A DNA stretch of 64,000 nucleotides from DATAOG01 sp963753685. GTDB taxonomy: Bacteria > Pseudomonadota > Alphaproteobacteria > Geminicoccales > Geminicoccaceae. Positions 18,961-27,530 of this stretch are shown in pieces. Positions within the stretch are counted from its first letter, which is position 1; the number at the start of each line of letters is the position of its first letter. Location: positions 288,136 to 352,135 of the forward strand of contig CAVWDE010000011.1 in the NCBI GenBank assembly GCA_963753685.1, written 5' to 3'. Under the pieces are notes generated by a model, which saw only the letters and a list, made by a program, of their open reading frames with translations, ran no database searches and was not told where the DNA came from. The translations under genes were made by a program, and so were the position numbers.

Positions 18961-19763
18961 GGGGCCTCTCCCGGCCGCCGCCGTTCGCGCCGCAGCAGGA
19001 GCACGACGAGGCCGCCCAAGAGCAGCATCGTGAGGCCGCCGCCCGCCTCGAGCGCGAGGTCGACGTCCGCCGTGTAGGTGCCGGTCTTGGGGTCGTAGCC
19101 GTAGCAGAGCAGCCAGAGGTGATCGGCGAGCGTGCCGACCGTGCCCTCACCCGCCTCGGTCAGCGCGAGGCGCAGGTCGGCGGGCTCGAACGGATAGCCG
19201 TGCAGCCAGCGCGCGAGCCTGCCGCTTGGGCTGATCAGCGCGACCGCCGCCGGATGCGCGAACTGGTCGGTGTCGGCGTCGTAGGCGTAGTGGTAGCCGA
19301 GCGCGTCGGCGAGCCGGCGCGACGAGCCGGCCTCGCCGGCCAGGAAATGGACCGCGCTCGCCGCGTCCGCCCGGTGATAGCGGACGAGGTTCCGGGTCCG
19401 CGCGACCCTGGCGTCGGCTGCCGTCTCGCGCGGATCGATGCTGATCACAAGGACCGCGAACGAGCCGGCATCGAGGGTCACCTGGCTCAGCGCATTGAAC
19501 AGATCGGCGAGCGTCACGCCGCAGATGTTCTTACAGTCGAAGTCGACCGGAGCGAGGATCACCGGGTGGCGGCCCAGATAGTCGGCGAGCGTGACCCGGG
19601 CGCCGGTCTCGTCGACGAAGCGGAGGCCCGCCGGCACGACGGCGCCGGACTTGGGCTCGATCGCGGCCGAGCTGAACGGATCGAAGCCCGCGGCCCCGGC
19701 GGTCGAGGCGATGCCGAGCAGCAGTACCAGCAGCAACGCCGGTCCGAGCGCGCGGCCGGTCAT
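18957..19763 (-). CDS. SCO1/SenC-type copper chaperone for the oxidase CuA site
   Basis: A 268-residue membrane-tethered thioredoxin-like protein. A signal peptide (residues 1-25), the copper-binding CxxxC motif CKNIC in VDFDCKNICGVTL, a conserved histidine in TDQFAHPAAVALISP, and a C-terminal helix (MLLLGGLVVLLLRR) are visible. SCO proteins insert copper into the CuA centre of subunit II, whose gene follows with a four-base overlap. The C-terminal membrane helix after a long YDPKTGTYT tail is usual for SCO proteins linked to alternative complex III clusters. Confidence 0.9.
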   Translation of the reverse strand: MTGRALGPALLLVLLLGIASTAGAAGFDPFSSAAIEPKSGAVVPAGLRFVDETGARVTLADYLGRHPVILAPVDFDCKNICGVTLADLFNALSQVTLDAGSFAVLVISIDPRETAADARVARTRNLVRYHRADAASAVHFLAGEAGSSRRLADALGYHYAYDADTDQFAHPAAVALISPSGRLARWLHGYPFEPADLRLALTEAGEGTVGTLADHLWLLCYGYDPKTGTYTADVDLALEAGGGLTMLLLGGLVVLLLRRERRRPGEAP

Positions 19764-20161
19764 GGCTGGCCGCCGCTCTCGGGCTCGGCCTTCGAGGTCC
19801 AGCCGCGCTCGGCGAGCAGGCGCATCGCCTGCTCGATTGGGATCCTGGCGATCCCGGCGCTGCGGTCGACCCAGCCGTAGCCTTCGAGCGCCGCGGTCTC
19901 GCGCTTGCGCACCGCGGCCAGCGTCGCCGCCGGATGGGCGTCCAGGCGCGGCGCCGGCGGCCGGAGCTCGACCCGCGCCAGCGGGCTGACCGGCGCGCGC
20001 CCGGTCTCCAGCTGGAACAGCCCGACCAGGCCGCCGAGCGCGGCCGCGGACAGGACCACGACCACCACCAGGGTGAGCGCGATCCAGAGTACCGCCTTGA
20101 CGTTGACGTCGCTCGGCTCGTAGCCGAGGCGCTCGGCGGGCGTCGGGCGCGCCTCAGCCAC
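19760..20161 (-). CDS. Small membrane-anchored protein of the act-cox operon, function unknown
   Basis: A 133-residue protein with one N-terminal membrane helix (about 23-46, AVLWIALTLVVVVVLSAAAL) and a periplasmic tail. The tail contains RPPAPRLDAHPAATLAAVRK and a WVDRSAGIARIPIEQAMRLL segment; similar proteins accompany caa3 and alternative complex III gene sets and may help assembly. The GTG at 20161 is inside the end of actF (eight-base overlap) and its stop overlaps the sco start. No metal- or haem-binding motif is seen. Confidence 0.8.
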   Translation of the reverse strand: MAEARPTPAERLGYEPSDVNVKAVLWIALTLVVVVVLSAAALGGLVGLFQLETGRAPVSPLARVELRPPAPRLDAHPAATLAAVRKRETAALEGYGWVDRSAGIARIPIEQAMRLLAERGWTSKAEPESGGQP

Positions 20162-21288
20162 GGCTCGCGGCCTCGACCGCGCCAAGGACCGAGGCGGCGC
20201 GCGGCAGGATCTGCCAGAGCACGGCGCTCAGCCAGATCCCGCCGACCGCGGCGAGCGTGCCGGCGATGAGCCAAACGGGCGGTGCCTCCGGCCCGAAGGC
20301 GGGCAGGGTCAGCCAGAGGCTCTCGAGCACGCGCGCGACGACCACGAGCGCGGCGAGCGCGATCAGGACCGGCCAGCTCTGGCGCGCCCGCGCCGACAGC
20401 AGCACGGCGAACGGCAGGCCCCCGTTGAGGATCGCGATCGCGACGATCAGCGCCAGCCAGATGCCCTGGCCGCGCCGCAGATACCACTCGGCGCCATCCG
20501 GCAGATTGCCCGACCAGATCACGAGGTACTGGATGAAGGCGAAGTAGGCCCAGAGCAGCACGAGCGCCAGGAACAGGCTGCCGAGACCGAGCAGGCGATG
20601 CTCGCGCACGAGATCGGCGCGGCCCAGCGGCTTCGGCGAGGCCGAGCGCCACCAGGAGCGCCAGCGCATAGCCGCCGACCGCCTGCCCGGACATCGCGAG
20701 CATGCCGAACACGGCCGAGTGGAAGTCCGGCTGCAGCGAGAGGAGCCAGTCGATGCTCGCGAACGATGCGGTCAGCGCGTACAGGATGGCGCCGGCCGTG
20801 GCGAGGCCGCGGCGCCGGCTGTGCTCGTCGAAGCGGCCGCGCGCCGTCGTCAGGATCAGCGCCAGACCCGTCCAGATCGCGAGGTAGACGAGGCTGCGCA
20901 GGATGAAGAAGGACGGGTTGAGAAAGGCCGCCTTGCGCGCGACCGTACCATGCCCGGCAAGGAACTCCGGGCGGGCCCAGGCATAGACCGCCGGCAGATC
21001 GAAAAGCAGCGGCAGGAACAGGAGGGCAAGCAGCGGCAGCGTCCGCACCACGGCTTCCAGCGCGCCGCCGAGCACGAGCCCCCAACGGCCGCCCGCCAGA
21101 TGCCAGGCGAGCAGCATCGCGAGGCACCCCAGCGGAAACGCCGTCCAGGTGACCAGCGCGACCAGCCAGGCGCGCAGCAGGGCCGGCAGATCGGTCAGCG
21201 CGCCGATGGTCGAGAGCGCGATCCCGATCAGGCCGACGATCAGGATCAGCCACCGCAGCCGCCGGAGCTTGAAGCTGGCTTCGGCCAT
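20154..21288 (-). CDS. actF: Alternative complex III membrane subunit ActF (one frameshift near 20635)
   Basis: A quinol-side polytopic membrane subunit, NrfD-related, about 378 residues over the whole span. Helices are clear in the first half (RWLILIVGLIGIALSTIGAL, SFASIDWLLSLQPDFHSAVF) and second half (LFLALVLLWAYFAFIQYLVI, WSGNLPDGAEWYLRRGQG). The W-D-W/SIDWLLSLQPDFHS and QYLVIWSGNLP segments are ActF hallmarks. The frame breaks after LVALGLAEA near 20635 and resumes as LGRADLVREHRLLGLGS. The ATG at 21288 overlaps the actE stop. Confidence 0.88.
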
Positions 21289-21827
21289 CAGTGCTTCTGC
21301 TCCTCGAGCGGCTGCCGGAGGTTCCCCGGCAGGTCCGCGACCGCCGCATGCTGGCCGAGCTGCAGGGCCCGGATGTAGGCGACGATCGCCCAGCGGTCGG
21401 CCGGCGGCACGCGCGCGGCGTAGGAGTACATGACGCCGTAGCCGTCCTGGATCACATCGAGGAAGTGCCGGTCGGACGCCGCGCGCAGGCGGTCGATGTG
21501 GTAGCTGGGCGGCGCCGGGAAGCCGCGCTCGACGATGATGCCCCGGCCGTCGCCCGAGCGGCCGTGACAGGGGGCGCAGAAGATGTCGAACCGCTCACGG
21601 CCGCGCTCGAGCAGCGCCATCGTCATCGGCGGCCGCTGACCCAGCACCGCCTGCTCCGCGAGCGCGCCGCGGAAGACCGTGCCGGGCACCGGCTGCTGCA
21701 TGGCGCTGCCCTCCGGCAGCTGCGGGGCCTCGGCATAGGACTTGTACTTCTTCTGATGGGTCATGCTGTACTGATCGCAGGCCGCGAGCAGCGCCAGCAG
21801 GCCGAGCAGCGCCACGGGCCGCCTCAT
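21288..21827 (-). CDS. actE: Alternative complex III monohaem cytochrome c subunit ActE (lipoprotein)
   Basis: A 179-residue lipoprotein cytochrome. A signal peptide with lipobox LLAAC (Cys17) anchors it; one haem motif CAPCH lies in FDIFCAPCHGRSGDGRGIIV and a likely distal methionine in DGYGVMYSYAARVPPADRWA. The spacing and the MTHQKKYKSYAEAP segment after the lipobox are typical of ActE, which hands electrons from the complex to the oxidase. ATG at 21827 overlaps the actD stop (ATGA). Confidence 0.93.
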   Translation of the reverse strand: MRRPVALLGLLALLAACDQYSMTHQKKYKSYAEAPQLPEGSAMQQPVPGTVFRGALAEQAVLGQRPPMTMALLERGRERFDIFCAPCHGRSGDGRGIIVERGFPAPPSYHIDRLRAASDRHFLDVIQDGYGVMYSYAARVPPADRWAIVAYIRALQLGQHAAVADLPGNLRQPLEEQKH

Positions 21828-22363
21828 CGCGGCACATCCTCGACCGCGAGCGCGCCCAGACGCTCGAGCAGCGTGCGCGTCGCCTCGAGGTCGAAGCGCT
21901 CCTCCGCGCTCGGCACCACCAGGAAAAAACGGTCGACGGTCACGCGCCGGAAGCGCGCGGCGTTGAAGATCGGGTGGTGCAGGCGCGGCAGCCGGTTGAG
22001 CGCCAGCAGGCCGAAGAAGGCGGCAAGGAAGGCGCCGAGGATCGCGAGCTCGTAGGCCGGCACGGCGAACGCCGGCCAGGCGTCGAGCGGGCGGCCGCCG
22101 ATGTTGAGCGGGTAGTCGAGCGCGTTCATGTACCATTGGAGCAGATAGCCGCCGCCCCCGCCGACGATGCCGCCGGCCAGCGCGATCCAGGGCAGGCGAC
22201 GCTCGCGAAAGCCGATCGCGCCGGCCAGGCCCTCGACCGGGAACGGCGAAAAGGCCTCGAGCCGGGCGTAGCCCTCGGCGCGCACCCGCCGTGCCGCCTC
22301 GACCAGCGCTTCCGGCGTCTCGAACTCCGCGAGCAGACCGTAGAGCGCCTCGGGGTCCGCCAC
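21824..22363 (-). CDS. actD: Alternative complex III subunit ActD (DUF3341)
   Basis: A 179-residue membrane protein of the DUF3341 family. LYGLLAEFETPEALVEAARR and the following GYARLEAFSPFPVEGLA form the conserved N-terminal soluble part; two helices (about 61-80 and 105-125) follow. ActD lies on the membrane side next to ActC. A GTG start at 22363 is two bases after the actC stop codon; no ATG lies nearby and the conserved domain starts there. Confidence 0.92.
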   Translation of the reverse strand: MADPEALYGLLAEFETPEALVEAARRVRAEGYARLEAFSPFPVEGLAGAIGFRERRLPWIALAGGIVGGGGGYLLQWYMNALDYPLNIGGRPLDAWPAFAVPAYELAILGAFLAAFFGLLALNRLPRLHHPIFNAARFRRVTVDRFFLVVPSAEERFDLEATRTLLERLGALAVEDVPR

Positions 22364-22365
22364 CG

Positions 22366-23715
22366 TCAGGCCTCCTGCCGGTCCGCGTGCAGCCCTTCCT
22401 TGAGCTCGAAGATCGAGACCATCGGCAGCAGGCGCACGAACAGGAAGAACAGGAACAGCCAGAGGCCGACCATGCCGGCCAGCAGCAGCCATTCCCAGAC
22501 CGAGGGCACGTAGACCCCATAGGCCGACGGCAGATAGTCGCGCGCGAGCGAGTTTGCGACCTCGGTGAAATGGCCGAGCCAGACCCCGGTCGTGACCAGG
22601 AAGGCGATGAGCGCGAGCGCGCCGGTCCGGTAGCGCACGGCGCGGAACCAGAGCGCCATCGGCGCGACCAGGGTGCAGACGACCGCCGGCCAGTAGGTCC
22701 AGGCGTAGACCCCAACGACGCGGTCCCAGAGCGTCTGGCGCTCGAACAGGTCGCCCGAATACCAGGCATCGAAGGTCTCGAACAGGTAGCAGTAGGCGGT
22801 CATGAGGGCGAACGCGAGCAGCAGCTGCGCCAGCATGTCGAGATGCCGCTCGGTCACGATCTGGCGCAGGTCGAAGGCGGCGCGCAGCGCGATCGCGATC
22901 AGGAGCACGACCGCGAAGCCCTCGGCGACCGCCTCGATCAGGAAGAACGGCGGGTAGATCGTCGTGTGCCAGCCGGGCTCGATGCCGCCCGCGAACAGCA
23001 TGGCGACCCCGCTCTCGACCATCACGACCAGCGGCACGGCGAGCGCTGCCGCGATCCAGTAGGTGATCTGCCAGCGCTGCCAGTGGACCGCGGAATTGCG
23101 CCAGCCGAGGCAGAGCACGCCGTAGCAGACCTGGGCGAGGCGCGAGCGCGCGCGGTCGCGCACCGAGGCGAGGTCCGGGATCAGGCCGATGTACCAGAAC
23201 AGCACCGACACGATCAGATAGGTCACAACGCCGAAGATGTCCCACTCCAGCGGGCTCTTGAACTGCGGCCAGACCGTCATCGTGTTGGGATAGGGGATCA
23301 GCCAGTAGAACAGCCAGGGCCGGCCGAGGTGGAGGATGGGCGCGAGGCCGGCCTGGACGACCGCGAACACGGTCATCGCCTCGGCGAAGCGGTTGAGCGA
23401 GTTGCGCCAGCCGCGGTTGACCATGAGCAGCAGCGCCGAGATCATGGTCCCGGCGTGCGCCATGCTGATCCACCAGACGTAGCTGGCGATGATCATGCCC
23501 CAGAAGACCGGGCTCCGGATGCCCCAGACGCCGACCCCGCCCCAGAACAGCCAGCCGGCCGCGGCGACGAACACGCCGACCCCGAGCAGGGTCGCGGCAA
23601 AGCCCAGCCACCAGCCGCGCCCGGGCGCGCGCAGCGGCACCGCGGTGATGTCGGCGGTCACCGACTGATAATCGACGCCGGGTCCGACCAGCGAGGTGGG
23701 GCGCGAACTCGCCAC
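22366..23715 (-). CDS. actC: Alternative complex III quinol-oxidising membrane subunit ActC (NrfD family)
   Basis: A 449-residue protein with about ten membrane helices. NrfD/PsrC hallmarks include VFWGMIIASYVWWISMAHAG and WPQFKSPLEWDIFGVVTYLI, followed by the VESGVAMLFAGGIEPGWHTT and VPSVWEWLLLAGMVGLWLF segments. It contains the probable quinol site and works with ActB. The GTG at 23715 is five bases after the actB stop; the N-terminal VDYQSVTADITAV stretch is family-typical, which supports this start. The frame is intact. Confidence 0.94.
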   Translation of the reverse strand: MASSRPTSLVGPGVDYQSVTADITAVPLRAPGRGWWLGFAATLLGVGVFVAAAGWLFWGGVGVWGIRSPVFWGMIIASYVWWISMAHAGTMISALLLMVNRGWRNSLNRFAEAMTVFAVVQAGLAPILHLGRPWLFYWLIPYPNTMTVWPQFKSPLEWDIFGVVTYLIVSVLFWYIGLIPDLASVRDRARSRLAQVCYGVLCLGWRNSAVHWQRWQITYWIAAALAVPLVVMVESGVAMLFAGGIEPGWHTTIYPPFFLIEAVAEGFAVVLLIAIALRAAFDLRQIVTERHLDMLAQLLLAFALMTAYCYLFETFDAWYSGDLFERQTLWDRVVGVYAWTYWPAVVCTLVAPMALWFRAVRYRTGALALIAFLVTTGVWLGHFTEVANSLARDYLPSAYGVYVPSVWEWLLLAGMVGLWLFLFFLFVRLLPMVSIFELKEGLHADRQEA

Positions 23716-23720
23716 CGCGC

Positions 23721-26669
23721 TCAGGCCTCGTCCGGCCGCGGCGCCGGCCTGACCTCGGCGAGGTAGGAGGTCCGCGGCCGGGTGTTGAGCTCGGCGAGCA
23801 GCGTGTAGTTGCGCGGGCCCGCCTTGGCCTTGGCGACCTCGCTCTGCGGATCGTTCAGGTTGCCGAAGATGATCGCCCGGGTCGGGCAGGCCTGCTGGCA
23901 GGCGGTCACGACCTCGCCGTCCCGGAGGTCTCGACCCTGCTCCTCGGCCTGGATGCGGGCGGCGCTGATCCGCTGCACGCAGTAGGTGCACTTCTCCATC
24001 ACCCCGCGCGCGCGGACGGTGACGTCGGGATTGCGCTGCGGGATCCGGCCGTCGCCTTCCTCGTCGGTATAGGCGAGGAAGTTGAAGCGCCGGACCTTGT
24101 AGGGGCAATAGCTCGCGCAGGTGCGGGTGCCGACGCAGCGGTTGTAGATCATCTGGTTCAGGCCATCCGGCCCATGCACGGTCGCGTTGACCGGGCAGCC
24201 GAGCTCGCAGGGCGCCCGCTCGCAGTGCATGCACGGCACCGGCTGCCAGTGGCTCTCCGGGTTCTCCGGTGGACCGCTGTGGTAGAGGTCGATCCGCAGC
24301 CAGTGCATCTCGCGGCCGATCAGCACCTGGTCCTTGCCGACCACGGGCACGTTGTTCTCGGCCGTGCAGGCGACCACGCAGGCGTTGCAGCCGATGCAGG
24401 CGTCCATGTCGATCGCCATGCCCCAGGCCAGGCCTGCATCGGGCCACTCGGGATAGAGCGAGGGCCGCGGGCCGGCCTCGGCCTCGACCGCCTCGCCCGC
24501 CTGCACGGCCGCGGGCGTGAGCGAGCGCACCAGGTCCTCGTGGCCGGCCAGCGCGTGGTGCGCCTGCGTGGTCGCGAGCTCGACCTTCTGGTCGGTCGCC
24601 TGGAGGATCAGCCCGGAGACCGTCCAGGGCTCGGCGCTGGCCCGGAGCCGGTAGGCGTCGTAGCCGATGCCGCCGCCGACCCGGCCGATGTCGCCGCGGC
24701 CGTAGCCGAGATGCAGCGTCACCGTGCGCGGCGCCTGCCCCGGCTGGATCCAGACCGGCGCGCGCAGCCGCCTCGTGCCGTCGGAGACGTCCACGAGGTC
24801 GCCGTTCTGGAGGCTTCGCGCGGCGGCCAGCTCCGGGCTGATCAGCAGCGCGTTGTCCCAGGTGAGCTTGGTGAACGGCCGCGGCAGCTCCTGCAGCCAG
24901 CCGTTGTTGGCGAACCGGCCATCCCAGATGCAGGGGTCCGGCCGGATCACGGCCTCGAGCTGGTCGCTGGTCCCGACCGGCGCGGGCGGCGCGGGCGGCG
25001 GCACCTGCTGGACCGGCACCGAGCGGGGCGTCGCCGCGGTCTCGGGCGCAAAGCCCGCCTCCAGGACCTGCTGCCAGGCGGCCTCGAAGTCGGCGCCCGG
25101 CAGCAGATCCCGCCAGGTCGCGCGTACCAGGTCGTAGGCCGCCGCGTGCGGCTCGCCGGCGAGCGTCGCCAACAGCTCGTGGACCGAGCGGCCGCCGAAC
25201 AGCGGGCGCACGAGCGGCTGCAGCACGCCCGCCGTGCCGTCGACCGCGCGCGCATCGCTCCAGGTCTCGAACGGATGGGCGAGGGGTACGTGCCAGTGGC
25301 AGAGCGCCGCGGTCTCGTCGACATGGGCGCCCAGGTGGACCCGCAGCGGCACCCGCTGCAGCCGGTCGCCGAAGCCGAGGTCGACGGGCGCGCTGTAGAC
25401 CGGATTGGCATCGAGGATGATCAGCGTGTCGACCGCGCCGGCATCGATCGCCACGGCGAGGTCGACCAGCGTACGGCCCTCACGGTCGGCCAGCGCCTCG
25501 ACCGGCGCCGTCACCTCGAAGGTGCGGCCGATGCTGCCAAGCCGGTCGTTGAGCACGAGCACGAGGGCCTGGACGGCGGGCGGCAGGTGCGATCCCGCGA
25601 CGACCAGGCCCGCGGGCCCTGCCCGCTTCAGCTCGTCCGCGACCTGCCGCAGCCCGGCCCCCTGCGCGAGCGGCAGATCGGGCGCGCTCGCCGGGCCGAG
25701 GCCGAACGACTGCGCGAGGGCGAGCGCGAAGTTGATGATCTCGGCGCTCGATGCCGGCGTGCGGCGGCTCGCCCGGGCGCCGGTCAGGGATGGCGTCGGC
25801 TCGAGCACGTGCAGGTCCGGCAGGCGCCCGCCCGCGAACTCCGATCGCCGGCGACCGGCCCACTGGCCGGCATGGACGAGCTGCGCCGGCCCGGGGCCCA
25901 GCAGATCGGCATCGAGGCAGAGCACCACATCGGCGCGATCGAGCCGGTAGCGGACCTCGTAGGGCGCGCCGAACGCGAGCCTGGTCGCGGCATAGTGCCG
26001 GTCCCCGCCGAGCGGTTCGTGCACGTACCAGGCGAGCTCCGGCAACCGCTGCCGCAGCGCCTGCATCTGGCGGACCGTGGTCGGCGAGGTCACGGCGCCG
26101 CTCAGGATTGCAAGGCCCTGGCCCTGCCGCGACGACAGCGCGCGCGCCCGCTCGCTGAGCGCCAGCTGGAAGGCGTCGAAGGCCGCGATCCGGCCGTCGT
26201 AGAGCGTGGCGCTCGAGCGGTCGGGATCGTACAGATCGAGCACGGCTGCCTGGCTGAAGATGCTGGTCGCGCGGCGGCTCGCGGGGTGCTCGGGGTTGCC
26301 TTCGACCTTGATCGGCCGGCCGTCGACCGTCCTCACCAGCACCGGCATGGCGTAGCCGTTCAGGAGCGTCGCGCTCGCATAGGCGCGGGGCTGGCCCGGG
26401 ACCAGGAACTCCGGCGCCTCGACGTAGGGCACAGACTTGTCCTGCTCGGGGACGCCGCAGCCCGTGAGCCCGGCGAGCGCCAGCGAGGCGCCCATCACGC
26501 GCAGCACCTCGCGCCGGTTGACGGTGCAAAGGAGCGGCGCGAGGCTCGGGAACTCCGCCTCGACGCGGCGGCGGAACGCGTCGGTCTCCGCGAGCTCCTC
26601 GAGACTGCGCCACAAGCGCCTGCCGCCCGCCGGCCCGGCCCCGATGTCTCGATGGTCACCGCCGGCCAT
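23721..26669 (-). CDS. actB: Alternative complex III Fe-S/molybdopterin-like subunit ActB
   Basis: A 982-residue periplasmic-side protein. A twin-arginine-like signal NRREVLRVMGASLALAGL ending in a lipobox (GLTGCG) starts near residue 52. Residues up to about 700 resemble a molybdopterin oxidoreductase fold that in ActB carries no cofactor; the C-terminal third is a four-cluster ferredoxin domain with CIGCNACVVACTAENN, CMHCERAPCELGCP, CVGTRTCASYCPYKVRRFN, CTYC and CQQACPTRAI. It relays electrons from ActC to the cytochromes. Length is normal for fused ActB1-ActB2 proteins, and the frame is intact. Confidence 0.94.
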   Translation of the reverse strand: MAGGDHRDIGAGPAGGRRLWRSLEELAETDAFRRRVEAEFPSLAPLLCTVNRREVLRVMGASLALAGLTGCGVPEQDKSVPYVEAPEFLVPGQPRAYASATLLNGYAMPVLVRTVDGRPIKVEGNPEHPASRRATSIFSQAAVLDLYDPDRSSATLYDGRIAAFDAFQLALSERARALSSRQGQGLAILSGAVTSPTTVRQMQALRQRLPELAWYVHEPLGGDRHYAATRLAFGAPYEVRYRLDRADVVLCLDADLLGPGPAQLVHAGQWAGRRRSEFAGGRLPDLHVLEPTPSLTGARASRRTPASSAEIINFALALAQSFGLGPASAPDLPLAQGAGLRQVADELKRAGPAGLVVAGSHLPPAVQALVLVLNDRLGSIGRTFEVTAPVEALADREGRTLVDLAVAIDAGAVDTLIILDANPVYSAPVDLGFGDRLQRVPLRVHLGAHVDETAALCHWHVPLAHPFETWSDARAVDGTAGVLQPLVRPLFGGRSVHELLATLAGEPHAAAYDLVRATWRDLLPGADFEAAWQQVLEAGFAPETAATPRSVPVQQVPPPAPPAPVGTSDQLEAVIRPDPCIWDGRFANNGWLQELPRPFTKLTWDNALLISPELAAARSLQNGDLVDVSDGTRRLRAPVWIQPGQAPRTVTLHLGYGRGDIGRVGGGIGYDAYRLRASAEPWTVSGLILQATDQKVELATTQAHHALAGHEDLVRSLTPAAVQAGEAVEAEAGPRPSLYPEWPDAGLAWGMAIDMDACIGCNACVVACTAENNVPVVGKDQVLIGREMHWLRIDLYHSGPPENPESHWQPVPCMHCERAPCELGCPVNATVHGPDGLNQMIYNRCVGTRTCASYCPYKVRRFNFLAYTDEEGDGRIPQRNPDVTVRARGVMEKCTYCVQRISAARIQAEEQGRDLRDGEVVTACQQACPTRAIIFGNLNDPQSEVAKAKAGPRNYTLLAELNTRPRTSYLAEVRPAPRPDEA

Positions 26670-26672
26670 GGC

Positions 26673-27329
26673 TCACCGGTGGCAGACGTAGCAGTCGTCG
26701 AGCTTGGCGGGCTGGATCCCGGCTTTCGCGACCAGCTCGCGCCCGGCCGCGGCCCGATCGGCGGGCGGCTGCCAGTGGAAATTGAAGACCTGGTCGGGCG
26801 GCCGCAGATAGCGCTCGGGATGGCGGTGGCAGTCGAGGCACCAGCTCATCTCGAGGGATGCCGCCCGATAGATCCGGACCATGTCGGGGACCGGCCCGTG
26901 GCAGTGCTGGCAGGGCACGCCCTTCTGCACGTGGATGCCGTGGTCGAAATAGACGTAGTCCGGCAGATCGTAGACCCGGTTCCAGCGCAGCGGCGTGCCG
27001 GTCGCGAGGCTCGCGCGCACCGGCGCCAGCACGTCTGCGTTGGTCCAGAGCTGGGAGTGGCAGGTCATGCAGGTGTGGGTCGGCGGGTAGCCGGCCGAGG
27101 CCGCGGTCTCGACCCAATCATGGCAGTAGCGGCAGTCGATCCCCAGCTGGCCGGCGTGGTGGCGATGGCTGAACGGCACCGGTTGAGCCGGCGCGATATC
27201 CTTACGGGTCAGGTAATCCGAGCGCACCCACCCGCCCGCGGCCAATAAAACTCCGCCCGCTCCCAATACCAGGGCGATCAACACCAGTCGCACATAGGTA
27301 TCGGCGGCCGGTGAGAAGATCTGCGCCAT
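26673..27329 (-). CDS. actA: Alternative complex III pentahaem cytochrome c subunit ActA
   Basis: A 218-residue cytochrome with one N-terminal membrane helix (about 14-33) and five CxxCH haem motifs: CRYCH, CMTCH, CQHCH, CLDCH and CYVCH. Conserved PFSHRHHAGQLGIDC and PDYVYFDHGIHV segments supply further haem ligands. It is the first gene of the ten-or-more gene respiratory operon, so the promoter should lie just upstream, in the divergent gap before the thiamine-diphosphate enzyme gene. Confidence 0.95.
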   Translation of the reverse strand: MAQIFSPAADTYVRLVLIALVLGAGGVLLAAGGWVRSDYLTRKDIAPAQPVPFSHRHHAGQLGIDCRYCHDWVETAASAGYPPTHTCMTCHSQLWTNADVLAPVRASLATGTPLRWNRVYDLPDYVYFDHGIHVQKGVPCQHCHGPVPDMVRIYRAASLEMSWCLDCHRHPERYLRPPDQVFNFHWQPPADRAAAGRELVAKAGIQPAKLDDCYVCHR

Positions 27330-27530
27330 CGAAGAATCGCAACTCGCCTGCGCTGCCGGAGCGATCGCACACAGCCAACGACGGAATTAGCGGATTGGTT
27401 CCGGCGGCCCCAGGAATTGAACATTAAAAATTGGCCATGCGGCGCAACCAACCCGGGCGGAGGTCGTTGGACCCAGCACGGCCGGCGCGGACCGAGGCCC
27501 GCGCCCATTCAGAATCCGTGGAGGAGAAGG
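27330..27530. promoter_or_regulatory. Divergent intergenic region driving actA (minus) and the TPP enzyme (plus)
   Basis: The 201 bases between the two divergent starts must hold both promoters. An A+T-rich patch at about 27412-27436 stands out against the GC-rich background and is the best candidate for a promoter core. No clear -35/-10 pair or FNR-type palindrome could be confirmed. The plus-strand gene has a strong GGAGGAGAAGG ribosome-binding site directly before 27531. Confidence 0.35.

Noticed and set aside
22291..23766. 491-codon plus-strand frame opposite actC
   Set aside because: Shadow of ActC and part of ActD; acidic/basic low-complexity product with no motif.
24174..27248. 1024-codon plus-strand frame opposite actB and actA
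   Set aside because: Antisense shadow of ActB, which has intact Fe-S motifs on the minus strand; the shadow has no start signal or family motif.
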